A DNA stretch of 64,000 bases from GCA-2697345 sp002697345 (GTDB lineage Bacteria > Pseudomonadota > Alphaproteobacteria > Rhodobacterales > Rhodobacteraceae). The stretch spans positions 434,001 through 498,000 of the forward strand of contig CALSNB010000001.1 in assembly GCA_943787605.1 (NCBI GenBank), written 5' to 3'. Below are positions 1-8,260 of the stretch, one piece after another (the stretch's first letter is position 1; each line of letters starts with the position of its first letter). Made by a program: the position numbers and the translations under genes. The notes beneath the pieces were generated by a model. It was not told the DNA's origin. It saw only the letters and a program-made list of their open reading frames with translations, and searched no databases.

Positions 1-141
1 AAAAAAGTTCGGCAGGGAAAAGTAATTGAGCTGGAGCTTGAGGAAGCAGATAAAATAGTAATAAAAAATAGGGTAGAGGATATGTGTCAAAAATTATTAG
101 CTAACTCGGTAATAGAAAGCTTTCATGTGGAAGACATATGA
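1..141 (+). CDS. purS: PurS subunit of FGAM synthase (3' end only)
   Basis: Reading frame 1 is open from the window edge to a TGA at 139-141 and gives the last 46 residues of a small protein. The tail (positive start, then alternating acidic and hydrophobic residues, ending FHVEDI) is typical of PurS. PurS is the small structural subunit of the three-part PurSQL phosphoribosylformylglycinamidine synthase of purine synthesis. The stop overlaps the purQ start as ATGA at 138-141, which implies translational coupling. The identification rests mainly on this position and on the size and character of the tail. Confidence 0.85.
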   Translation, partial: KKVRQGKVIELELEEADKIVIKNRVEDMCQKLLANSVIESFHVEDI

Positions 142-803
142 CTAAGGTAGGAATTATTATATTTCCTGGTTCAAATTGCGATAGAGATCTTGCTGAAGGC
201 TTGGTGTCTACAGGGTTTAGCGTTGAATTTATTTGGCACAAAAATATAGAATTACCTAACAATTTAGATATTTTAGCCATACCGGGTGGTTTTTCGTTTG
301 GGGACTATTTAAGGTGTGGAGCTATTGCTGCTAAATCACCAATTACAGATGCAGTTTTAAGGTTTGCAAAGGGTGGAGGATATTTGATCGGTATATGTAA
401 TGGTTTTCAAGTGCTATGTGAGACTGGTTTATTACCTGGTGCCCTGGTAGGAAACGTAGGTTTAAAGTTTATTTGTCGCCAAGAGTCTTTGCTAGTAGAA
501 AATTCTGATAGTATTTTTACAAGTAAGTACAATTTTGGTGAAAAGATACAGATACCAATTGCTCATCACGATGGTAATTACATAGCAGACACTGAAATAA
601 TCGCTGAGCTGGAAGGTAACGGAAGAGTTGTTTTCAAGTATTTAGAAAACCCTAACGGATCTATTAATAATATTGCTGGAATTCTATCAAGAAATCGGAG
701 AGTTTTAGGAATGATGCCTCACCCTGAGAGAGCTGTGAATAAGATCCATGAGAGTAACGACGGAAGAAGTTTATTTTTATCTTTACTTGAATCTTTTAGA
801 TGA
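138..803 (+). CDS. purQ: phosphoribosylformylglycinamidine synthase, glutaminase subunit PurQ
   Basis: This 221-residue class I glutamine amidotransferase releases ammonia from glutamine for the PurL synthetase in step 4 of purine synthesis. The catalytic Cys87 lies in the nucleophile elbow GICNGFQ, and His195 and Glu197 in MMPHPERAV complete the triad. The N-terminal GSNCDRD and the GDYLRCGA segment are PurQ signatures. Length is normal for the short PurQ used with PurS and a separate PurL. It overlaps purS by 4 nt; purL is not in the window, and the next gene belongs to another function. Confidence 0.97.
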   Translation: MTKVGIIIFPGSNCDRDLAEGLVSTGFSVEFIWHKNIELPNNLDILAIPGGFSFGDYLRCGAIAAKSPITDAVLRFAKGGGYLIGICNGFQVLCETGLLPGALVGNVGLKFICRQESLLVENSDSIFTSKYNFGEKIQIPIAHHDGNYIADTEIIAELEGNGRVVFKYLENPNGSINNIAGILSRNRRVLGMMPHPERAVNKIHESNDGRSLFLSLLESFR

Positions 804-876
804 TTTTTACCAATTTTGTTGAGTAGTTCTCTTGTAGGGGGTAATACTCATTAAATGGTTATCTTGTGTTAAATTT

Positions 877-2619
877 ATGTACTTAATAATAGAACAACAT
901 AAACAAAAATTATTGGTATGCGGTTTTATATTAATCGGACTTATAGTTCTATTATTCTCAAATTTTTTCTTAACTGAACGATTTGCGGAGACAACAAAGA
1001 CCCAAAGTCAGTTAAGAGCAGTCAGACAGGCAAACGCAATAATTGGAGAGTTAAAGAGAAGTCAGATTGTTCCTTTCTTACTATCACAGGATCGTACGAT
1101 AATTTCTGGACTTTTAACAGATAAATATAAAAACATTTCGGAAAGATTAGCCAATTTTGCAAGTGAAATTGGTTTAAGTGAATTAAGACTTTTTGATTCT
1201 GATGGAAACTTGGTGGCATCATCTAAAGTTACTTTTACTAAAAGAGTTGTAGTGATAGAACCACATATGCTGACGTCCGATAATGAATCAACTGTTTTTA
1301 AAATTGAACAACAAAATAAAGAAAGTTTTAAATTTTCATACCTTCGCCCGATTGTTGATGGAGGAAAGCGTATTGGTTATATTGTTGCTGATGTGAATTT
1401 AAACCAGTTTGAAGAAAGATGGCGCTCCCCCTTTGAGGCTGTGCTGATTACTGACATTAATGGACAGGTTGTAATATCAACAGAACAACGCTGGAAAGGT
1501 AAAAATATATCTGAAGCGCTTCTGTTGAAAGAGCCTAAGACGGCTCTTAATCGAGCTTTTCATTTAGCTGGTGAGTACCTTGAGTTAAATACTCTCAATA
1601 ATTTTCTTGATGGACAGGCAGTTATGAGAGTTGACGTAAGTATACCTTATAATAGCTGGGAGCTTTCCTCATTTTCGAGCTATAAAAGTGTTCGAGAGCG
1701 TGTAAATGCAGCTCTAGCAATAGAGATAATGATGTTTTCTATTATAGTTGCGCTGCTGTTTTATGGTTTAAATCGGCGGGCCCAATCTCAAACAATGGCG
1801 CTTAAAAAAGAGTCGGATGAGTTAAGGGCATTAAATTTGCTTTTAAAAAATGAAGTATCAATTCGTAAAAAAGTTGAACAAAACTTGGAAGTCGTAGAGC
1901 AAAGCTTAATCCAATCGCAGAAACTTGCAGTTCTTGGTGAGATGTCTGCGGCGGTGAGCCATGAACTTAATCAACCTCTTGCTGCAATGAAGACTTATTT
2001 AGCCGCCGCTAAACTTCTTTTCGACCGAAGACGAACTCAAGAAGCCCTTTCATCTTTACAAAGAATTGATGATTTAATTGAGAGAATGGGTGTAATTACC
2101 AAGCAATTAAAATCTCATGCGAGAAAAGTCAGTGATTCAATGGTAAAAATTGATTTAAGAGAAGTAGTAGCTAATTCAATTGCGATAATGGAACTAAATC
2201 TTAAACAAGATTTAATTACTATACAACTAAATTTGGGAAAAACTGAGGTTATGGTTTTGGGGGATCCAATTAGATTAGAACAAGTATTAATTAATCTTAT
2301 TAGGAATTCTCTGGATGCTGTTAAAGATGAAGAAAAGCCCGTAATCGTAATTACATTATTAATACAGGAGAATGCTATTTTACGAATTTCAGACAATGGT
2401 AATGGAATTGAAGATTTCGAGAGTCTTTTTGAACCATTTTACACCACTAAAGAAGCGGGTGATGGATTAGGTTTAGGATTATCAATTAGCTCTAGCATAA
2501 TTACTGATTACGGAGGCCGATTAACTGCCAGAAATAGTGAAGTTAAAGGTGCAATATTCGAGATTGAATTGCCACTATTAAGAGATGATAATTTTAACAT
2601 ATTAACTAAAGATAATTAG
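877..2619 (+). CDS. dctB: DctB-type membrane sensor histidine kinase
   Basis: This 580-residue kinase has a membrane segment at about 12-33 and a large periplasmic part at about 34-278 of the double-PAS size seen in DctB. A second membrane segment at about 279-298 and a coiled-coil linker follow. The HisKA domain has phospho-acceptor His362 in SHELNQPLAAM, a DctB/FixL-type motif. The HATPase has the N box NLIRNSLDAV, G1 box DNGNGIED and G2 box GDGLGLGLSIS. In known systems DctB senses C4-dicarboxylates and phosphorylates DctD to switch on a dicarboxylate carrier. dctD follows after 20 nt, so the two are one operon. No dctA or dctPQM is nearby, so the ligand is inferred from the family. Confidence 0.85.
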   Translation: MYLIIEQHKQKLLVCGFILIGLIVLLFSNFFLTERFAETTKTQSQLRAVRQANAIIGELKRSQIVPFLLSQDRTIISGLLTDKYKNISERLANFASEIGLSELRLFDSDGNLVASSKVTFTKRVVVIEPHMLTSDNESTVFKIEQQNKESFKFSYLRPIVDGGKRIGYIVADVNLNQFEERWRSPFEAVLITDINGQVVISTEQRWKGKNISEALLLKEPKTALNRAFHLAGEYLELNTLNNFLDGQAVMRVDVSIPYNSWELSSFSSYKSVRERVNAALAIEIMMFSIIVALLFYGLNRRAQSQTMALKKESDELRALNLLLKNEVSIRKKVEQNLEVVEQSLIQSQKLAVLGEMSAAVSHELNQPLAAMKTYLAAAKLLFDRRRTQEALSSLQRIDDLIERMGVITKQLKSHARKVSDSMVKIDLREVVANSIAIMELNLKQDLITIQLNLGKTEVMVLGDPIRLEQVLINLIRNSLDAVKDEEKPVIVITLLIQENAILRISDNGNGIEDFESLFEPFYTTKEAGDGLGLGLSISSSIITDYGGRLTARNSEVKGAIFEIELPLLRDDNFNILTKDN

Positions 2620-2639
2620 AAAAGAATGAGGTTTTAATA

Positions 2640-3968
2640 ATGTTTCCTGGTTTTAAGGTTGCCATTATAGATGATGAAAAAGATATCAGAGAATCAATTT
2701 CCCAATGGCTGACGCTTACGGGATATGAAACAGATGTTTTTCCAGATGCTGATAGCGCTTTGAAAATTATTGGTAATGGTTATCCTGGAGTTGTTATAAG
2801 TGATATTAGGATGCCAGGGTTGGATGGAATGGAATTATTACAGCGTTTAACCCGTTGTAGACCCAAAAATTCCAGTGATCTTAATTACGGGTCACGGTGA
2901 TGTTCCCATGGCCGTTCATGCAATGCGGATTGGAGCATATGATTTTCTAGAAAAACCATTCGAACCCGAAAAAATTAGTAAATTAACTTTAAGTGCAATG
3001 AAATTACGACAAACATCTCTAGAACTTGTGAAGTTTAAAAAAGATTTTTCTGGAATAAACAAGGATTTAACAAAGCTCATTGGAGTTAGTAGGGTATGGA
3101 AGAGAATAACAGAGAAGCTCATAGAGATAGGTTCAGCTAATAGACATTTATTAATCAAGGGTGAAACGGGTGTAGGGAAAACCATGTTGGCGCACACTTT
3201 TTCTGGAGCTAATCCAAGATCTTATAAAGACCCTTTGGTACTAAGTTGCAATATATTTCTTAGCCCAGAAGTTGTAGATAATGCATCTTTTCTATCTTTA
3301 GTTAATGAAAAACTATTACTTATCGAGTCCGCTCGTGGTGGTGATCTTGTTTTGGAAGATATAGAGAAATTACCTAACCAATTCCAGGACTGGTTATTAA
3401 AATTCCTAAATGATCAAATAGGATCTGGAACACGGATTATTTCTATTGATAACTCAATCTCTAAGGATGTGAATCCACCAATACACTCAGAAAAGATTTA
3501 TATTTTAGGTTGGCAGATCTTATTATTGATATTCCGCCACTTCGAGAGAGGCCTGAAGATACCCTTGCGTTATTTAATCATTATCTTAGTTTATATTCTT
3601 CAGAATATGGACTTCAAGAGATTCAGCTAACTACGGATGATGTTTTTAAAATATCAAAGTTTCCATGGCCAGGTAATATACGTCAGTTAAATAGTGTTGT
3701 TGAAAAATTCGTTTCAGGTAATCGAAGGGGGTATGTATCACTTTCATCAATTTTAATTGATGATAATTCAAGACTAATTTCGCATTATAATGAAGAAGGA
3801 CGTCCCTTAAAAGAATATGTTGATTCATTTGAAAAAATGTTGATAACCAATGCTATGCAAAGATATCAAGGTTCGATTTCTTTGGTTATGAAAGAGCTTA
3901 AGCTACCAAGACGAACATTGAATGAAAAAATGGCAAAGTATGATCTTCAGAGATCTGATTATATTTAA
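2640..3968 (+). pseudogene. dctD: DctD-type response regulator, two frameshifts, no GAFTGA loop
   Basis: Reading 2640-~2874 in one frame, ~2875-3485 in the next and ~3486-3968 back in the first gives a continuous protein of about 442 residues, the usual DctD length. The receiver has the acidic pair Asp11-Asp12 and phospho-acceptor Asp55 in VVISDIRMPG. The AAA+ domain has Walker A GETGVGKT, a degenerate Walker B (GGDLVLEDIEKL), FRLADLIIDIPPLRER and FPWPGNIRQL. A Fis-type helix-turn-helix follows, with LPRRTLNEKMAKYDL, a DctD hallmark. The stretch that should hold ESELFGHE and the sigma-54-binding GAFTGA loop is absent, about nine residues shorter than in DctD of Sinorhizobium. The first shift fits one extra T near 2875; the second fits one lost base near 3481-3485. 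It may be a true pseudogene or a working gene with sequence errors. Confidence 0.8.
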
Positions 3969-4367
3969 TCAATATCATACCAATAAATTCTATTAATTTT
4001 ATGTAAAGATTACATTCATTCATTTTTACATTGTAATTGGTGCGTAAAGAGATCTATTGTATTTTGTGAATACTTGTGAAGGAAAGTCACTTGTTTTTAA
4101 TGAATTTTCTGAGAACCCGCTGATTTTAGTTGAGCTGTTCTTAGACATAACGGGCATTTGTGTCCGTAAGAATGTTAATAGGAGGAGAGAAACTTAATCT
4201 TCTCTATAATTGTAATGCGATTAGATGTGTAATTTTAAAGAATATTAAATTGGCCTGAATGTTATGAATAATAATAAATTAGTTGCTTGCCCATCTTATT
4301 TCGCTCAGACAAGACGTCCTCAACAGTGCTCTGATTTTTCAGGAGCTCTATTTGGTTATGGACGCAT
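3969..4367 (+). promoter_or_regulatory. dctD-rne intergenic region with structured rne leader
   Basis: No gene was recognised in these 399 bases. The second half is the likely 5' leader of rne. It holds a 7-bp hairpin at 4150-4167 (arms ACGGGCA and TGTCCGT with one G-T pair, loop TTTG). Next come an isolated Shine-Dalgarno-like AGGAGGAGAG at 4180-4189 with no start codon at a usable distance, and a 6-bp inverted repeat with arms 4186-4191 and 4200-4205. RNase E mRNAs in enterobacteria carry leader hairpins that RNase E itself cuts for autoregulation. A similar role here is inference. Confidence 0.35.
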
Positions 4368-6989
4368 ATGGAAAAAATGGTTAAAAAAATGCTTATCGAT
4401 GCAACGCACCCGGAAGAAACCCGAGTTGTAGTAGCTGATGGAAACAAAATTGATGAATTTGATTTTGAATCTAAAAATAAAAAACAAATTTCTGGTAATA
4501 TATATTTAGCAAAAATAAGTCGTATAGAGCCTTCTCTTCAGGCAGCATTCGTTGAGTATGGCGGCAACCGACATGGTTTCCTCGCATATTCAGAAATTCA
4601 CCCTGACTACTATCAGATTCCCATCGCGGATAGGGAAGCATTAATTGCTGAAGAATTAGAGTATTCAAATAAAGCTGAAGAACAAGAAGAAGTATTAGGT
4701 AACAACAAGTCAGATGAGGTAGTTCAAGCTGTACAAACAGTCACGCCGGTAAAATCTCTTAGTGAAAAGGATTTGCCACAACAGAATGATAATATATCAA
4801 AAAGTGACGAAAAACCTGAAACAGACAACTCTGATGGTTCAGTAAAGTCTTTGGATGACCAGCATTCGGATATTGAATCGGTCGGTGATCAAGATGATGT
4901 TTCTGATTTAATACCTAAACGAAAGCCAAGATCAAAACGTTACAAGATTCAAGAAGTAATTAAGGTAAGACAAGTACTACTCATTCAAGTTGTTAAAGAG
5001 GAGAGAGGTAATAAGGGTGCAGCTTTGACGACATATCTAAGTCTTGCTGGTCGTTACTGTGTGCTTATGCCAAATACGGCAAAGGGTGGTGGTATTTCTC
5101 GTAAGATAACGAATGTTGCTGATCGCAAAAAGTTAAAGGAAATAGCTAATGAAATAGAAGTTCCATTAGGCGTGGGTTTAATAGTTAGGACGGCTGGTGC
5201 GAAGAGAACTAAATTAGAAATCAAAAGAGATTATGAATATCTACTCCGTCAATGGGAGCAGATTAGGGATTTGACATTAAAGTCTATAGCTCCGTCTCAA
5301 ATCTTTGAGGAGGGTGATCTTATTAAAAGATCGATAAGAGATTTATATAATCGAGATATTGACGAATTACTTATTGAAGGTGAAGTAGGATACAAAGCGG
5401 CAAAAGAGTTCATGACAATGATAATGCCAACGCATGCAAAGAATGTTAAACTTTATTCAGCCAACATGCCCTTATTCGCGCGTTATCAAGTAGAAAGTCA
5501 GCTCTCGGGTATGTTTAACCCTACTGTGCAGTTAAAGTCGGGTGGTTATATAGTGATAGGTATAACAGAGGCTTTAGTAGCAATTGATGTGAACTCTGGA
5601 CGGGCAACTAAGGAGTCGTCTGTAGAGCAAACTGCTTTAAAAACGAACTTAGAGGCAGCAGAGGAAATAAGCCGACAAATGCGATTAAGAGATTTGGCAG
5701 GTTTAATTGTAATTGATTTTATAGATATGGATGAACGCAGAAATAATACTTCCGTGGAGCGGCTTATCAAAGAAAAGTTGTCAACTGATAGAGCAAGAAT
5801 TCAGGTGGGTCGTATATCTGGTTTTGGCCTCTTAGAAATGTCCCGACAAAGGTTAAGGCCTGGAATGTTAGAAGCTACTACACAACCTTGTGCTTTATGT
5901 CATGGGACTGGCTTGATCAGGTCTAAGGACAGTTTAGCATTGACAATTCTTCGTCAAATAGAAGAAGAGGGGACCAGGCGAACCTCAAAAGAGGTTTGTT
6001 TGACGGCGCCAGTTGAAATAATCAACTACTTGATGAATGAGAAACGCGAGCATATCAGCAATATCGAACATCGATATGGTTTGGCAGTTAGACTTCAAGC
6101 AGACTCGAAACTTATTAGCCCTGATTTCACTCTTGAGAAACTTAAAGTAACTACTCGTAATATAGTTGTTGACCAAAAAAATGTTGTATCAATGGGATCA
6201 ATCGACCTATCAGATTTGAATGAAGTTTCCGAAAACTTTGAGGCTAATGGTTCCACTTTACCCTCTCCAACAGAGGAAACAGAGCAAATTAAAAAACGAC
6301 GTAGGAGAAGACGAAGAAATGGGAAATCACGTGATATTGAGTCCGAAATTTCTACTTCTACAGCAGATGAAAAGGTGCTTCCTAATAAGAAGGGTTTAGA
6401 ATACTCACAAAAAGCCAAATCAGAAGAAAAAACTAGAAGTGTTCCTGGAGTTTCGGACAGCTCTAGTAAGGTAACAAATGAGTTACAAATTACTGAAAAA
6501 AAACCTGAATCTAACGATACTAAAGTTAGTAAAAAAAGAAAACCTAGAGTTAATAAGGATGAAGAAAGTAGTTCGGTACAAACTGGCCATAGTAAAAAGG
6601 TCAAAATTCTGTCAGAAATGACTTCTTCCAATAAAGGTGCTCAAAAAGTTGTTATTGATACTGGTAAGTCAGTAGACAAAGTTGTTAAAAATAAAGTTAA
6701 ATCTAAACCTGATAAGGTAGTAAAAGAAGCTGTTAAGAAGGTAACTATTAATGATGAAAAATTAGGCAGCAGTAGTCAAAACGTCATTCCACTTGAAGGA
6801 GAAAAAAAACCCATCAAGAAAGTGTCTAACAAAAAAGAACCTGTCAAAAAAGAACCTGTCAAAAAAAAACCTGTAAAGAAAATACCAGTTAAGAAAGCTC
6901 TTGTTGAGAAAGTCGAGAACACTGTTTTGAAAAAAAGTGAAAGTGTTGAGAGTAAAGAACCGAAGCGAAAGGGTTGGTGGTCTACTTAG
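4368..6989 (+). CDS. rne: ribonuclease E
   Basis: This essential endoribonuclease (873 residues) acts in mRNA decay and in rRNA and tRNA maturation. The start region (KMLIDATHPEETRVVV) and the split S1 RNA-binding domain (NIYLAKISRIEPSLQAAF, GNRHGFLAYSEIHPDYY) are typical of alphaproteobacterial RNase E, including a long acidic insert at about residues 95-200. The DNase I-like catalytic site has Asp407 (AIDVNSGRAT) and Asp450 (IVIDFIDM), spaced exactly as Asp303 and Asp346 of E. coli. The Zn-link is Cys508-x2-Cys511 (CALCHGTG). The C-terminal half is low-complexity and very rich in Lys, the place where degradosome partners dock, and ends KGWWST. ATG 4368 was chosen; ATG 4377 is an equal alternative. 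Confidence 0.96.
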   Translation: MEKMVKKMLIDATHPEETRVVVADGNKIDEFDFESKNKKQISGNIYLAKISRIEPSLQAAFVEYGGNRHGFLAYSEIHPDYYQIPIADREALIAEELEYSNKAEEQEEVLGNNKSDEVVQAVQTVTPVKSLSEKDLPQQNDNISKSDEKPETDNSDGSVKSLDDQHSDIESVGDQDDVSDLIPKRKPRSKRYKIQEVIKVRQVLLIQVVKEERGNKGAALTTYLSLAGRYCVLMPNTAKGGGISRKITNVADRKKLKEIANEIEVPLGVGLIVRTAGAKRTKLEIKRDYEYLLRQWEQIRDLTLKSIAPSQIFEEGDLIKRSIRDLYNRDIDELLIEGEVGYKAAKEFMTMIMPTHAKNVKLYSANMPLFARYQVESQLSGMFNPTVQLKSGGYIVIGITEALVAIDVNSGRATKESSVEQTALKTNLEAAEEISRQMRLRDLAGLIVIDFIDMDERRNNTSVERLIKEKLSTDRARIQVGRISGFGLLEMSRQRLRPGMLEATTQPCALCHGTGLIRSKDSLALTILRQIEEEGTRRTSKEVCLTAPVEIINYLMNEKREHISNIEHRYGLAVRLQADSKLISPDFTLEKLKVTTRNIVVDQKNVVSMGSIDLSDLNEVSENFEANGSTLPSPTEETEQIKKRRRRRRRNGKSRDIESEISTSTADEKVLPNKKGLEYSQKAKSEEKTRSVPGVSDSSSKVTNELQITEKKPESNDTKVSKKRKPRVNKDEESSSVQTGHSKKVKILSEMTSSNKGAQKVVIDTGKSVDKVVKNKVKSKPDKVVKEAVKKVTINDEKLGSSSQNVIPLEGEKKPIKKVSNKKEPVKKEPVKKKPVKKIPVKKALVEKVENTVLKKSESVESKEPKRKGWWST
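6831..6905 (+). repeat. five 15-bp tandem repeats coding KKEPV-like units in rne
   Basis: Five consecutive 15-base units encode KKEPV, KKEPV, KKKPV, KKIPV and KKALV near the C-terminus of RNase E. The first two are identical in DNA (6831-6845 and 6846-6860); the others diverge step by step. This is an in-frame coding repeat, likely grown by slippage, that adds positive charge to the disordered tail. Confidence 0.85.
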
Positions 6990-7039
6990 TAAAAAGTAGA
7001 AGTAGAACTTATATTTGTGCTAAGGTCCATGAGAGTAAT

Positions 7040-8173
7040 ATGAGACAATCAAGTAGATCAAAAGTAGCTCCATTCATAGTAATGGATGTAATGGAGCAGG
7101 CTCGAATTTTAGAAAATTCTGGAAAAAACATTGTTCATATGGAAGTTGGTCAGCCTAGTTCACCAGCTTTAACTAATGCTAGGTCTAAGGTGGTCAGTGC
7201 TTTAAGTAGTGAAACTTTAGGCTACACAGTTGCCCTAGGATTACCAGAGTTAAGAAGAAAAATTAGTTTACTTTATGGAAAATGGTATAATATTGATCTT
7301 GATCCTAGCCGTGTCGTAATAACTTCTGGATCCTCTGCTGCATTTATTCTGTCGTTTATATCTCTTTTTGAGGCTGGAGATAAGGTCGGTGTAACTGAAC
7401 CAGGTTACCCTTCTTATCAACAGATATTAAAATCTTTAAGCATAAACCCAGTAGGTTTGCAGACGTCCAAGGACACCCAACATATACCTAAGTTAGAGGG
7501 TAATAATCTTAATGGGGTTATAATCGCGTCCCCTGCAAACCCGACTGGATCAATATTATCTAAAGGCTCATTAACATCACTCATAAATGAATGCGTGGAC
7601 CGAGAGATAAGTTTTATTTCTGATGAAATCTATCATGGACTACATTATGATTTACCTTGTACATCAGCTTTGGAGATTTCGGATAATGTCTATGTAATTA
7701 ACTCATTTTCAAAATACTTTGCTATGACAGGTTGGAGAATTGGATGGATGGTCGTACCTAATAGTCATGTTCGATTGATTGAGAGGCTTGCACAAAATTT
7801 GTTTATATGTGCTCCACATATATCTCAAGTTGCTGCCCTTGGTGCCTTGAAATCAATAAGTGAGGCTGAAACATTAAAAGGCATTTATAAAGTTAATAGA
7901 GATCTACTTCTAAACGCTTTACCAAAGTTAGGTCTTGAGCTTGAAGCTGAGCCTGATGGAGGTTTCTACCTTTACCTAAACGCAGCTTCCAAAACCAATA
8001 ATAGTTTAGCTCTTGCTCAAGATATATTAGTTAATGCTGGAGTTGCAGTAACTCCTGGAATTGATTTTGACTCAAAAAGAGGTAATACTACTTTGAGACT
8101 ATCCTTTGCTCGTGGTACCGACGAAATTAGTGAAGGAATAGATCGTTTGACACGCTACTTTTCAGAACTTTAA
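7040..8173 (+). CDS. class I/II PLP-dependent aminotransferase
   Basis: The fold-type I aminotransferase has 377 residues from ATG 7040. The frame is open upstream to 6974 inside rne, but homology to the family begins only near SKVAPFIVMDVMEQA. The Schiff-base lysine is Lys225 in NSFSKYFAMTGWRIGW. The substrate-binding NPTG (SPANPTGSIL), the PLP-binding SDEIYHGL and the C-terminal arginine in RLSFARG are all present. It resembles aspartate/aromatic aminotransferases, but the substrate cannot be read from sequence. It sits between rne and mrcA, where many Rhodobacteraceae carry an N-acetylmuramoyl-alanine amidase instead. Confidence 0.88.
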   Translation: MRQSSRSKVAPFIVMDVMEQARILENSGKNIVHMEVGQPSSPALTNARSKVVSALSSETLGYTVALGLPELRRKISLLYGKWYNIDLDPSRVVITSGSSAAFILSFISLFEAGDKVGVTEPGYPSYQQILKSLSINPVGLQTSKDTQHIPKLEGNNLNGVIIASPANPTGSILSKGSLTSLINECVDREISFISDEIYHGLHYDLPCTSALEISDNVYVINSFSKYFAMTGWRIGWMVVPNSHVRLIERLAQNLFICAPHISQVAALGALKSISEAETLKGIYKVNRDLLLNALPKLGLELEAEPDGGFYLYLNAASKTNNSLALAQDILVNAGVAVTPGIDFDSKRGNTTLRLSFARGTDEISEGIDRLTRYFSEL

Positions 8174-8260
8174 TAAGGTGATATAGTTATTTAAATATTT
8201 TATGAATATTATCATTAATTAAAGTATTTTCTCTATTTATAGCTATGGGATTTTTTTAGT

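Noticed and set aside
2860..2890. Programmed +1 frameshift in dctD
   Set aside because: No slippery pattern or stimulatory structure is visible, and similar single-base breaks occur in many unrelated genes here.
4264..4440. Small plus-strand frame starting ATG 4264 and running out of frame into rne
   Set aside because: No ribosome site and no recognisable protein; the overlap with the conserved rne start makes it unlikely to be real.
6095..6631. 178-codon open frame on the minus strand inside rne
   Set aside because: It is antisense to the Lys- and Ser-rich tail of RNase E, whose biased codons leave the opposite strand open; no ribosome site or family resemblance.
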